Source: Rhynchospora pubera (Eukaryota > Streptophyta > Magnoliopsida > Poales > Cyperaceae). From it: DNA of 64,000 bases. The DNA lies in contig CM051459.1 in the NCBI GenBank assembly GCA_028095005.1, forward strand, positions 258,712,229-258,776,228, given 5' to 3'. Below the pieces are notes generated by a model. The model did not search any database and had not been told where the DNA came from. It saw nothing but the letters and a program-made list of their open reading frames with translations. Of the stretch, positions 49,499 through 60,190 are shown in pieces (the first letter of the stretch is position 1; each line of letters starts with the position of its first letter). A program made the translations under genes and the position numbers.

Positions 49499-49945
49499 GA
49501 AAGTATTTATTTATATTTCACAAGATAGTATCTTGTAAGATTACGTAGTCATATAACATGAGTATTTATTTGTATTTAAGGGATTATCTTACAGAAAAAG
49601 AGATGTCAAATACGAAAGAAACATGAAAGAAAAGGGTACAAGACATTAGAGACGCAAAAGGAGAGTAATAGAGGAGGAGAAGGGAGATGAGAGGCGCGCT
49701 CATGAGGAAAGGAGAAGGGGAGGGGAGGTGTGATTTTTTTCATTTTTAGTAAATGATTTCTTGATTGTTTAAACTCTTGATCATAATTATCAGCTCGCAT
49801 TTATTTTAAACTTTTTATTTTCTAATATTCCTTGTTTATTTTTTACAACATTCAAGAAAGAATAACACTACACTCAAATGCATTAGCTCAACACTCAAGT
49901 CTCAAGTGTGCATTGATACAATAGTCACTACGCGAAATTTTGGCT

Positions 49946-50442
49946 TCTGTAACGGTTAATAAAAGACTTCTGTAACGGTACACGAAACGTTACTGTAGCC
50001 CCCGTTACAGAATGTCTAATAACCGTTACAGATCTATAACGGTTATTAGAAAATAACCGTTACAGTAGCCAATCTTCTGTAACGGTTATTATCTAATAAC
50101 CGTTATAGTATTATGCAAGGGAAATCTGGTATAGCTTTTTGGAGAACATGTGTAACGGTTATTCTCTAATAACCGTTACAGAAGCCACTCTTCTGTAACG
50201 GTTATTATCTAATAACCGTTATAGTATTATGCAAGGGAAATCTGGTACAGCTTTTTGGAGAACATGTGTAACGGTTATTCTCTAATAACCGTTACAGATA
50301 ATGTTTATAATAAAAAAAAATGAAATTATAATATTCTGTAACGGTTATTCCTTAATAACCGTTACAGATAATGTTTATAATAAAAAAAAATGAAATTATA
50401 TTATTCTGTAACGGTTATTCCTTAATAACCGTTACAGAAGGT
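49946..50442. repeat. Left subterminal array of TCTGTAACGGTTATT palindromes
   Basis: Units of CTGTAACGGTTATT face their complements AATAACCGTTACAG across short spacers, making a series of 30-bp palindromes. A unit of about 100 bp containing TATTATGCAAGGGAAATCTG is duplicated in tandem (about 50090-50280). Confidence 0.9.
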
Positions 50443-50768
50443 CCTTTTTTTTGTTTCGCTTTTTTTGATTTGGCTAGCCCAATTTGCTAGCCGAATTGGT
50501 ACCAAATTGGTACCCAATTTACATTAGATAACACATGCAGCATACTGTTACAATTCAATCCAGTACTCCAAGAGATGCTTATCTGAACACTCATTAAAGC
50601 ACGCAACTCTTCATATGATTACAATTCAAATTAAAGCACGCAACTCTTCATATTTTCAGTTTCAAACTCATTTCTACTATAAATGACCAAACTGTAGAAC
50701 CCCACGCCTTTTCAGTTTCAAACTAATTTCTCACTTCTCCCTCCTATCTCTCTACTCAAAAACCAACC

Positions 50769-52419
50769 ATGGAAAACCTTGATCCCATCAGAGTTGATGA
50801 AGACGACATCACTGCTCCGGCCAGTGCAGAGATCACCAAATCCATTGTCATCCAAACCATGGACGGTGTAACTTTGCTTGATGTCATGATAGAGATGAGA
50901 AGACGCCTCCCTGCAGGACAACACAGAGTGACAACACTCCTAGAAAACCGATTTCTCATCATCGGCCCCTCTGAGCAATGGCGCGATGAGATGTTTAGAA
51001 AAGGCACTATTGAAATCACATATGGAAACAACATGAGGCGGCCATTTCCCATCCTCATTGATCCTCCAAGGGAACTAGACCCCAGAGCAGATAGTGTGAG
51101 GCTATGGGTAAGAATTGCTGATCTTCCATTTGGATGGTGCTCATGGTATGGAGCAAACATCTTTTTCCCTTTTGGTACAGTTTTACATGCTGATGCACCA
51201 ACATACATGGGTATAGATGCCAGATTTGCTAGAGTAGAAGTATTGGTTGAACATAGGGATAGAATACCAGCCTCTCGTGCATTTGAATTACACAGAAGAA
51301 ATGGAAAAATTGACCTACTTCGTGTTCAGTACGTAGTTGAGGAACCACAAATCAGAAACCCACGTCATGAATACATCAAAGCTTTGCCTAGGATTGAATG
51401 GTCCCCTGCTGATGAGGCAAGACTGCAAAGTATCAATCCACCTGATAGGGTTGATTCTGGCAGTACTACAACCATGCGACAGAGCAAGAGAAAAGCAAAG
51501 AAAAAGGCTGCAAAAACCACAACCCCCAATAATACTCAAGCAAAAAAAAGGAAGATAGATGAGGTCATCCCCTCAATGATTACTAGATCACAAACCAAGG
51601 GAGGAAGCAGAACTAAGGAGACAGGAGTTCTCATTGGAGACACCAGGATAATCAAACCTACAAGCTCTACTTCTAAAGGAAAAGGAGTACAAGAAGATCT
51701 TGAGGCACAGTTCAGGAAGGAGATGAAACAGGCTAGGAAAGAGAGCCACAGAGCTCAACATGAGGGCCCAGGGCACACCAGTGGGCCCAGTGTACCCCCT
51801 GGGTTCAACCTAAGCTCTCAGGAGACTGATACTGATGAGGATGAAAAAACTGACACAGAGAGTGACAATACAACTCCTACTGAGGACCAATCAGTCGATG
51901 AACTCATGAAGACACCCTCAGAGGAGCCCAGCAAGATGTCATTCTCCACAGAAGGTAACTCTACATTTCTTTCTAGTAACAATATGTGCAGAAGTCCTAA
52001 ATAGCTTAGAGAATAGCTTCTTTCTAGACAATATGTTCAAAAGCCCTAAATAACTTCTATAGTTTAAATCCTACATAAATCCTAGTTTAGAGAATACATA
52101 AATCCTAGTTTAGAGAATACATAAATCCTAGTTTAGAGAATAGCTTCTTTCTAGACAATATGTTCAAAAGCCCTAAATAACTTCTATAGTTTAAATCCTA
52201 CATAAATCCTAGTTTAGAGAATACATAAATCCTAGTTTAGAGAATAGCTCTACATAAATTCTAGTTTAGAAAATAGCTCTACATAAATATACATTTAACT
52301 TTTTCAATAATTGCACTGACTTGAAAACAGACATGGAAAAAACCTTCATGGATTTGGCAAAGAAGCAGGAAGCAGCAAAGAAGAGCAATGGCTCCACTGA
52401 TGACACATCCTCTACCTAG
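50769..52419 (+). CDS. DUF4283-like protein with basic NLS-like region, two exons; element-borne
   Basis: Exon 1 is 50769-51954 and exon 2 is 52331-52419, with donor GAAG|GTAACT, acceptor AAAACAG|AC and an in-frame join, giving 424 residues. Residues about 25-205 look like a DUF4283 module: RFLIIGPSEQWRDEMF, VRLWVRIADLPFGW, then ARVEVLVEH and the VQYVVEEPQIRNP edge. This fold occurs in gag-like and LINE ORF1-like proteins and in many transposon-derived plant proteins. No CCHC zinc knuckle is seen after it. Residues about 235-265 are Lys/Arg-rich and could be a nuclear signal. The C-terminus is acidic with Thr/Asp/Glu runs and ends in a short Lys-rich helix. The 376-bp intron holds tandem repeats of CATAAATCCTAGTTTAGAGA. 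Without the intron the frame would stop at 52004. Function in the CACTA element is unknown; nucleic-acid binding is an inference. Confidence 0.78.
51955..52330 (+). repeat. Intron with tandem repeats
   Basis: A unit of about 120 bp starting TAGCTTCTTTCTAGACAATA is present twice, and the inner unit ACATAAATCCTAGTTTAGAG at least five times. Confidence 0.85.
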
Positions 52420-53264
52420 ATGCTGCCCTTTTTTTTTTTACTTCTCAGTTATTTATTGTTGTATTGTACTGTTAATGGCAAGAATTGTGTGATGTTTAGA
52501 TGTATGTTTGTGATGTTTAGATACAGAATCAAGCTTGAAACAATATAAATTGCTCTTTAGTAGAAAGGTTTCTATTGACATTTGACATTTGTGGCCAACA
52601 GGCAATTTGATTCATGCGCATACCAGAGGTCAATAATACATATGCAAGGAGAAATTCAAAACTTAACACACAAAATTTCTTCATGTACACCTCTGGTATG
52701 CAATTGGCAGACACTATTGACCATAGCATTGTTTGTCAGCCTATGTAAATTGCATTGTTTGTCAACCGTAATTCAGCTCAATTATTAAGCTCAATTATTT
52801 GTCAATTACAACTTAAAAGCAAAAGGAAAAAAAGCAGTTAACCCTAAATCGCATATATATGAAAAAAGAGGAGTTTATGAAAGTACCGAAGAAATATAAA
52901 ATTATCCAGTTTTCGATCGATTCGTTGAATCTGCTCTCCTTCTCCTTGTCGTTCTTTCGATCGATCCGTTGAATCTGCTCTCCTTCTCGTTCTTTCGATC
53001 GATCCGTTGAATCTGCTCTCGTTCTCATGAAAAAACCGAAATAAATAAGGAAAAAATATGAAAAAATACGATACAATTTTTTTTGTTTTTTTACCTCAAA
53101 TCTGCTCTCCTTTTTGTTCTATTTTTTTCAGAATTTTTATAAATTTTTTGCTATTTTTTGGAGTGAAACAGAAGGGATAAGAGAGGTATTTCTTTGAATA
53201 AAATGAAAAGAAGAGAGAAAGGAATGCGGCTGGGAAGACTTAACCTAAATACATAACCTTTCTG

Positions 53265-53530
53265 TAACGGTTATTTAAACAAACCGTTACAGAAGACTTA
53301 TTACAGAAGATTGGCTTCTGTAACGGTTATTAGGTAATAACCGATACAGATAATGTTTATAATAAAAAAAATGAAATTATAATATTCTGTAACGGTTATT
53401 CCTTAATAACCGTTACAGAAGGTCCTTTTTTTTGTGTTTCGCCTGTTTGATTGGCTAGCCCAATTTGCTAGCCGAATTGGTACCAGATTGGTACCCAATT
53501 TACATTAAACACATGCAGCATATCACACAT
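53265..53530. repeat. Internal copy of the palindrome array and leader
   Basis: The stretch from ATAATGTTTATAATAAAA through CTAGCCCAATTTGCTAGCCG and GGTACCCAATTTACATTA matches 50299-50535. It shows that the element contains two leader-plus-gene units in tandem. Confidence 0.85.
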
Positions 53531-53934
53531 ATATCAAACATATATATAATCATGCATATTACACAAACAATAAACAAAGTATTTAGTTTGCCTCACAAGT
53601 ATCAATCAAATCAGAATCTCAATATCAGAATCGTACAATATCAGAATCTCAATATCATTAATAGCTTAGATAGAAGTGCTTGGTTTGTCTTAAATTTGGT
53701 CAGAACGTACCTGAATCATCAATATCAGAATCTCAATATCAGAACACCTGAATCAAGTTGTAGTCTTCCGAAGAGGTGCTTGGTTTGTCTTAAATTTGGT
53801 CATAATTGTCAGAGAACTTCTTCAATTCTTCCTTTAATCTCTTTGCCTTCTCCTCTCCCTCCCCCATCTATTAATACTCAATCCCCTCTTGCTGCCTCTT
53901 CCACTTCTCCTCCTTTTTAGTTCTTTCTTCAGAT

Positions 53935-54855
53935 ATGGCAAACCTTCATGATTGGCAATTTGTGCCTATGAACAGTGCTGCTGAGTTTGAAGATCTCAGA
54001 CCTGATCATTTAAATGTGTTTTACTCTCCTATACAAGATCTTGACCCTGAAAATGAAGTTCTGCACAGAGCGGCGATTGTTACATTCCAAGCAGAAGGAT
54101 TACTTCCGCCTGATCTTGAGCACCGCTTGGGATTCAGACTTGCACGTCAGTTTGGTTTTGCAGTTCACCAGTATCGTCTCTCTCCAGTGCACCCAACCTC
54201 TGGAGATTTTCTTCTGGTTTGCCCAAATCAAGGGGTCAGGAATGAAATCTGCAGCCTAGGTGTCATTTACCTGCAGAATGTTAGATTGGTTCTAACAAGG
54301 TGGACTGAGCGTGCTGGTACAGTTTATGAACCTCCTCTTTATCGTACCAGAATCAGAATTACTGGTCCCCCTCTTCATCTCTGGAATAGAAGTGCCATTA
54401 ACATGCTGGTGTCTGGGTTTGGTTATCCAATTTTCACTGCTCCTCACTTCTCTGATGGGATCTTCCTTCATTTGCGTTTGCTTATTAAAGGAGCTCATCC
54501 CTCAGAGATCCCTCATCATTTGGTTATCTCTGCAGACCCTCGAGCTGCCAGAGCTAGGGTACATATTGAAGGTTTTGAACAAGTTGGAGGGCCCACTGAA
54601 CCACCTTTTGTAGGCCCCGGCAGGCCTTGGGTGCCTCCTCCACCTCCTCCACCACCTCCTCCACCACCATCGACTGACACCGATTCAACTTCTACTGAGT
54701 CAGCTTCTGTTGCTCCTCCTACTGGATCAGCTTCTGGTGTCTCCTTGCCAGTACATTGTGCTACTGGTGATCCCTTTTTAGCCATTGCCTCTTCAAGTTT
54801 TCTGCCTTGGTTCTTTAATGCTATTAATGCCTCCTTTAATGTACAGCAGTTCTAA
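53935..54855 (+). CDS. Second DUF4283-like protein with polyproline linker; element-borne
   Basis: A single-exon frame of 306 residues. Residues about 75-205 resemble the same module as the upstream gene: DFLLVCPNQGVRNEICSLG, then LVLTRW, RTRIRITGPPLHLWNRSA and FGYPIFTAP, the usual 'xRIxGxPLHLW...FG' pattern. After it come a run of about 15 Pro near residues 235-250, a Ser/Thr/Glu-rich stretch and a hydrophobic tail (FLPWFFNAINASF). Overall identity to the first gene is low by eye, so if they are paralogues they have diverged strongly. The start is set by the first ATG after a leader in which AGGTGCTTGGTTTGTCTTAA is duplicated. No transposase motif is present. Confidence 0.72.
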   Translation: MANLHDWQFVPMNSAAEFEDLRPDHLNVFYSPIQDLDPENEVLHRAAIVTFQAEGLLPPDLEHRLGFRLARQFGFAVHQYRLSPVHPTSGDFLLVCPNQGVRNEICSLGVIYLQNVRLVLTRWTERAGTVYEPPLYRTRIRITGPPLHLWNRSAINMLVSGFGYPIFTAPHFSDGIFLHLRLLIKGAHPSEIPHHLVISADPRAARARVHIEGFEQVGGPTEPPFVGPGRPWVPPPPPPPPPPPPSTDTDSTSTESASVAPPTGSASGVSLPVHCATGDPFLAIASSSFLPWFFNAINASFNVQQF

Positions 54856-55204
54856 GTGCTTCTTCTCTTTGTCTTAAATTTTTTGTTTAGCTCTGTATGC
54901 TTTATGGCTGTAATCCTTAAATTTTCTTCTTGGAATATCAACAAAGAGCATTCTTCTTTACTTTGCCTTCACTCTCTTCCTTTTCTCACCTGATCTGTGT
55001 ATTATTGCTAGCTACTACTTGATGACGTTTACTATATGAACGAAATTGATGCCTATATATATTCAAATTATTAACGAAATGCAAAATAATTTAAATAAAG
55101 AGGAGTTCATGAAAATATACTTTGAACTTCTGATCCGTTTGAATGTTGAAAAGTGCGCGCGACTGAGAGTTAGATGAGTGAGGATGATATTTTATTTATA
55201 CATA

Positions 55205-55512
55205 ACCTTTCTGTAACGGTTATTTCCAAATAACCGTTACAGAATCACTAAAAAAATAAAAATAAAATTATTTGCCTCTATGTAACGGTTGTTGGATAAT
55301 AACCGTTACAGAATATAATAAATCTGTAACGGTTATTATCCAACAACCGTTACAGAAGGTTGATGCATTTTTTTCCCTGACCATGACGGAAATGTTATTA
55401 CGGTTGTTTCATAATAACCGTTACAGATTTGTGGCGTCTATTTTCCCGCCTAATGCCTCACTATTCTGTAACGGTTATTTCAATAACCGTTACAGAAGTG
55501 CCGTTACAGAAG
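55205..55512. repeat. Right subterminal array of TCTGTAACGGTTATT palindromes
   Basis: Five or six opposed pairs of CTGTAACGGTTATT and AATAACCGTTACAG lead up to the right terminus. The edge CATAACCTTTCTGTAACGG also occurs at the internal junction (about 53260). Confidence 0.9.
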
Positions 55513-56269
55513 GTCCTTTTTCCCGTAGTGAGTAAATATATGCATTTTGAAGGTTTGGAAAGTAAATTTGAAAGATCAAAACATTTATCAAAATCGTACC
55601 ATGATTTTCAATAATTTTATTATATTGAAATATGTTCATTAATGCAATATATCATCAGTATGTATTAACATAAAGTAAACGACAGTAAATCGGCGTAATA
55701 GATAAATATACATTGAAATAAATTAATGAAAGATTATGCGCATCAAATCTTGTCGGCGAAGCGGTTCTGTGTTTATGCGATCCATAAACTTGTTAAGCAG
55801 GGATGTTCGTTGGTTTTCTTAGTAATTTTGCAAATAATATTTTTTTTTTGTCTCAGCATATATAAATGGGTTGTTGTCTTTACCAAAAAAAAGAAAAAAG
55901 AAAAAAGTGAGAGACAAGAAAAATTTTATGAAAACTATATTAAAAAGAACATCCTAAAAGACGGTTGTCAGCCACGCATATCTTGTATATGCACTTATGC
56001 AGCAACAAAATCTCAGTTATATTCTAGGACTAAATTCAATTCAGTGAAATTTCAATCATCGATCTCTGCTTACTTTTTTCTTTTTCATATTTCACCAGGT
56101 TATTTTGAGTCTATTTAATATCAATTAATAATTATCTTTTCCACGGCAACCGAAAGCAACGTCGAAGAAGTGCACTAAATTGGATCTGTGCTCGATTCCC
56201 ACTGCCCCCAGCCAATATTTTCGACCAAGCTTCTCGAACAAATAAAAAGAAGAGGCTCAGCCGTGTAAT

Positions 56270-56560
56270 CAGGGCTGTCAACGTGACGAAAAAGTATGTG
56301 ATACCGTTTCAGTTAAGCGAAACAGAATGAATAAAAAAATTTATTTTGATTTCATTGCAATAACGAAATGTAGAATCATACCGTTTCGTTTCTTTTCAAA
56401 TCGTTTCATATTAAATTTTGAAGTGGAATGATAAGAAATGATATTCTATACGTCTTTCAGACGGAACGGTTGACGAAATAAAATTTTATACCGTGTTTCT
56501 TAACGGAATGACAAACGAAATAACATGTTCCGTGTGTTTCGTCCACGTTTGACAACCCTA
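56270..56560. mobile_element. Small hAT-type MITE, CGTTTCG family
   Basis: The ends are CAGGGCTGTCAACGTGACG and CCACGTTTGACAACCCTA, a clear inverted pair. The flanks do not give a clean 8-bp duplication. Confidence 0.7.
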
Positions 56561-57452
56561 ATGTCATGTAATATGATGGCAATACAGGCGCGGATTTAGG
56601 GGTGGCGGGAATAGACCTGGCCTATGTTGTGAAAATATCAGTGTAAAATGTTAAAAATATCGTGCTAGTTTTGTTATCTAATATGTCTGATCTACTTTAA
56701 TATTGAAATCTAAATTACTAAAGCGCAATTAAAGTCGGACCTCGATAATTCGGCCTATCCTATCTTATAATTCTGGTTCCGCTCCTAACAATAGCATACT
56801 AAGCATAGCATGAAATCGAAAGTTGCATTTGGGAGCTATATTATCCATTTACGTTCTAAACCAATATATATATATATAGTTCTGTGATAATTATTTATTT
56901 TTATTAAGGATTATCTGTTTACGTCCCTACTAATATATTCACTTATGCGAGATGTTGAACTAAAACTGCAAGAACGATTGGAAATTAATTCTTATATAGA
57001 GACTTGAACCTCCAAGCCGAAAGACTAGTTCTATGCCGGCCTTCAGATATATATAATTTAATAACACTATATATTATCCTAAATTAATTGTCGATCACTC
57101 AATTTGTATGAATATAGTTTATCAATTTGTAACGTGCCAGCATTTAGGTACATAATTAAATTTTTACCTATTGGTAAATGGTAATTCGCTAATGCGTTCC
57201 TCTGCGAAAATATATAAAGAGATATCGATGCATTAGAAATATTTATGGTACGATTAAAGGAAACAAACACATAGATCTGACAACTATATAGCTAGGAATC
57301 AATCACAATTCATCATTATATAGTTGTTGTATTGTAGACTTTTTAATTGTTACTATATATTCTAACATCAATAATAATAATAGTAATAATTAACGTTATT
57401 AACGTACGTTTTTTTCGTACAATAATACATTATTAATTTCCTCCAAGTACCT
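56561..57452. other. Region upstream of the peroxidase gene
   Basis: No gene seen. The minus strand near 57000-57045 has a tRNA-like word (GGAGGTTCAAGTCTC) that may be a remnant of a SINE; too little is left to call it. Confidence 0.35.
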
Positions 57453-57464
57453 TATATATAAATA
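57453..57464 (+). promoter_or_regulatory. TATA box of the peroxidase gene
   Basis: TATATATAAATA lies 118 bp before the start codon and is followed by a CT-rich leader (TCTTTCCTCTCCATC). Transcription probably starts near 57490, giving a short 5' UTR. Confidence 0.7.
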
Positions 57465-57581
57465 GCCACTCTTTGGCATCTTTCCTCTCCATCAAACACT
57501 GCACTACTCTTCCATTTCTCTAAGCCAATTAATAACACCAACTCTTTAGAAAAGATCATATAGCAAGAAAAGCTAGCAGCC

Positions 57582-60190
57582 ATGAAGAACAGAGCAATTT
57601 TGTTCACACTATTTCTTATCTATGTGACGGTTCCTGCCAGTTCACGAGGAGTAGGGCACCATAAACACACAAATCATTGCCCCGAGGCTGAGAATATTGT
57701 TAAATTCGTCGTTGAGAAAGCTTTGAACGACACTCCTGGTATTGGTGCTGGCTTGATCAGGCTTCTCTTTCATGACTGCTTTGTTGGGGTACTTAATTAA
57801 CTCGATCGAGCCTTTTCATCTTAATATTATTTTTGCTATTTTCATGAACTTTTATTAAAGAAAAAAAACAATTCTTTCATGAACTTGAACCACCGCTGTT
57901 GAGCAATTAGATGTCAATTTTGAAGTGCGCATTAGGAATTTTTGAAGGTAATTCAAGTCTATATGAAGCATGTTGTATATATTTTCTTGATACTCTGTCA
58001 AGAAAAAACGTAAAAATTTTCTAAATTCTTATATTTAGTACATTGCATAAATATTATTTTATTGTAAATTCAAGTCATGATTTTCCAGTTTATTAGTTTA
58101 GCCTCACATACATGTTATTTGTAAGTAATAGTTGCCCATTTTAATTAAATGAACTACAAAAGGATTGTTCAAACAAACAAAAAGTATTTTGAGGACTTAA
58201 CAATCAATTCTACAAATTAAGTAGTTATTTATGTTTAGATTATGCTCATTCTATCTAATATGCCAAAAAGAAAGTCAGTTTGCACTTCTTTTGTGGTTTG
58301 AGAACAATTAATGATAATGCAGCTAATTTAAAGTCGTTTCTATCATGTATATGTATTCAAAAGAGAAAAACGACTTTAAGCCAATTTCAGATGTCCAGCG
58401 TATGTGCAAGTAGTTTGCATATATGCATGCACATAACCTATAATTACTTCTTTACATAAAAATAACAATCAAAACATATACATATTGAATGGTGGAATAA
58501 GCCAAAGGAGCATACACAAGTAGGGGTGTTAATAGTCTACCGTTTCGAACGTTTCCGTTCCGTTTCAGACATGGTGGAATAAGCCAAAGGAGCATACACA
58601 AGTAGGGGTGTTAATAATCTACCATTTTGAACGTTTCCGTTCCGTTCCGTCTGAAACGGAACAGAAATTGAATGGTAAATGAGTTACGGTTTAATGAACA
58701 TTAGTGTTCTGTTTTAGAGAAAAAAGGCTGAATCAATGGAAAATAGGCTGAAATCAGTGCAAAAATGAGGAACTAACAGAACGGTTTTCCGTTCCGTTTT
58801 ACGAAATGGAATGGAAATGAAATGATATTTTGTTACAGTAGCTGGAACGGAACAGAAACGGAACATACCAATTCCGTTTTTATTTCTCACGTTTGACAAC
58901 CCTATACACAAGTACACGGGATTGCAAAATAGAGAAAGTTTAACACATGCATTCAATTTTAGTATTTTACGGTACTATCTTGTCTTAGCACACACTAATG
59001 CTTAAAGTTAATTGTTATATTTATTAAGTTTGAATTTTATTCACTGAAAGAGAGATATTATATGTACGTGAAAGCTTAATTATCCGTTTGGATAAGTGTA
59101 AGAATAAGGAAATAGTTTCTTCTTACTTCCAAATTTATTATAAACAATCTAAATTTTTCACAAAGTTACATACTTCCTAATACTTCTTTTTTTGTACCTT
59201 TAATTCCCACACCATCCAGACGGAGCCAAATGCACGCTAGAATCACCTTCTAAGCAAATTATGGGTATATTATGGTTGCCACAAGCTTCCGGTCTTTAAT
59301 TCCTAACTGTAAAGTCAACTTTAATTTATTGGTTAAACCAGCTCATCACGGTCTATATTCTCAAAAAGTAATAAGCCAAACGTGAATCATAAACTAAAAT
59401 AGTCCTTTTAATTACATGTGCATGGCAGGGATGTGATGGCTCTGTCCTCCTTGATCCATCTGATAGAAACCCTGAACCGGAAAAGATGGCCGCTAAGAAC
59501 TTAGGCTTACGTGGCTTCGAAGTCATTGATGAGGCAAAAAGGCTCCTTGAGATATTCTGTCCCCATGCCGTCTCCTGTGCCGACATCCTCGCCTTTGCTG
59601 CACGCGATGCAGCAGAGATCCTTAACGGTATCAGATACAATGTCTCTGCAGGGAGGCTGGATGGCAAGGTCTCATCGGCTGCCGAGGCAGAGAAGAACCT
59701 TCCACCCCCCACATTCAACCTCGAAGAGCTCCAGGACTTATTTGTCAATAAGAAAAATTTGACCACAGAAGATTTGGTCGTGCTTTCTGGGGCCCACACA
59801 ATTGGAAGGTCCCACTGCTCCTCGTTTACCAAACGTTTGAACCCAAACATCGACCCTACACTGAACCAAGAGTTTGCAATCAACACCCTCCAGCCACTAT
59901 GCCCTCCGTATGCCAATACTGATGGTGTTGCTAACCTAGATTTTGTGACTCCAGTGGAATTAGATCGCCAGTATTATAAGAATGTTCTTGATCGCAAAAC
60001 AGTGTTTTTCTCAGACTGGTCCCTCCTGACAAGTAATGAGACGAGGGATCTGGTTGTGCAATATGCAACAAAACCCGGCGACTGGGAAGCGGATTTTGCA
60101 GTGTCGATGGCCAAGTTGAGTACGCTTGATGTGATCACTGATCGTAAGGAAGGGGAGATCAGAAGGTGCTGCCGCTCTGTCAACTACTAA
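57582..60190 (+). CDS. Class III secretory peroxidase, two exons
   Basis: Haem peroxidase of the plant cell wall or vacuole, using hydrogen peroxide to oxidise phenolics. Exons 57582-57788 and 59429-60190 join in phase 0 to give 322 residues, the normal length. A signal peptide covers about residues 1-21 (hydrophobic FTLFLIYVTVPA). Distal Arg60 and His64 sit in RLLFHDCF; the proximal His192 sits in VVLSGAHTIGRSHC. The pattern of conserved cysteines is present (NHCPEAE, HDCF, GCDGS, FCPHAVSCADI, RSHC, PLCP, RRCC). The single intron falls between HDCFV and GCDGS, the classic first-intron place; most family members have more introns, so later ones appear lost. The 1640-bp intron contains an hAT-type MITE and a Tourist-like MITE. 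There is an extra Cys at RRCCRS. The gene looks intact. Confidence 0.96.
58521..58904. mobile_element. Small hAT-type MITE with a duplicated left edge, in the peroxidase intron
   Basis: The full element is 58603-58904, from TAGGGGTGTTAATAATC to CGTTTGACAACCCTA. An 8-bp duplication TACACAAG flanks it (58595-58602, 58905-58912). A second copy of its first 50 or so bases lies at 58521-58570, preceded by the same TACACAAG and by the same flank GGTGGAATAAGCCAAAGGAG. The flank and the element's edge were therefore copied together. Confidence 0.85.
59080..59227. mobile_element. Tourist-like MITE in the peroxidase intron
   Basis: It runs from TATCCGTTTGGATAAG to CATCCAGACGGAGCC, matching the family body, with a degenerate left end. 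It lies about 200 bp before the second exon. Confidence 0.65.

Larger units (their letters stand above)
49926..55530. mobile_element. CACTA element carrying two DUF4283-like genes
   Basis: The element starts CACTACGCGAAATTTTGG and ends CCTTTTTCCCGTAGTG; complement of the right end starts CACTACGGGAAAAAGG. The target duplication is AGT (49923-49925, 55531-55533). A 3-bp duplication with CACTA ends defines the superfamily. Both ends carry many TCTGTAACGGTTATT units in opposed pairs, as usual for CACTA subterminal repeats. Inside are two plus-strand genes, at 50769-52419 and 53935-54855, each behind a similar leader. No TnpD-type transposase is seen in the 5605 bp, so the element is non-autonomous by known criteria. 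Confidence 0.88.

Noticed and set aside
49946..50442. CRISPR-like array
   Set aside because: The repeats are opposed palindromes with irregular spacing at a CACTA terminus in a plant genome, not direct repeats with unique spacers.
50756..51208. 150-residue minus-strand frame opposite the first DUF4283-like gene
   Set aside because: Shadow frame; the plus-strand protein has domain structure and a valid splice to a second exon.
56930..57060. Possible SINE or tRNA remnant on the minus strand
   Set aside because: Only a B-box-like word (GGTTCAAGTCTC) is visible; no A box, tail or flanking duplication.
59353..59916. 187-residue minus-strand frame over the peroxidase second exon
   Set aside because: The plus strand has all peroxidase motifs, so this is a shadow.
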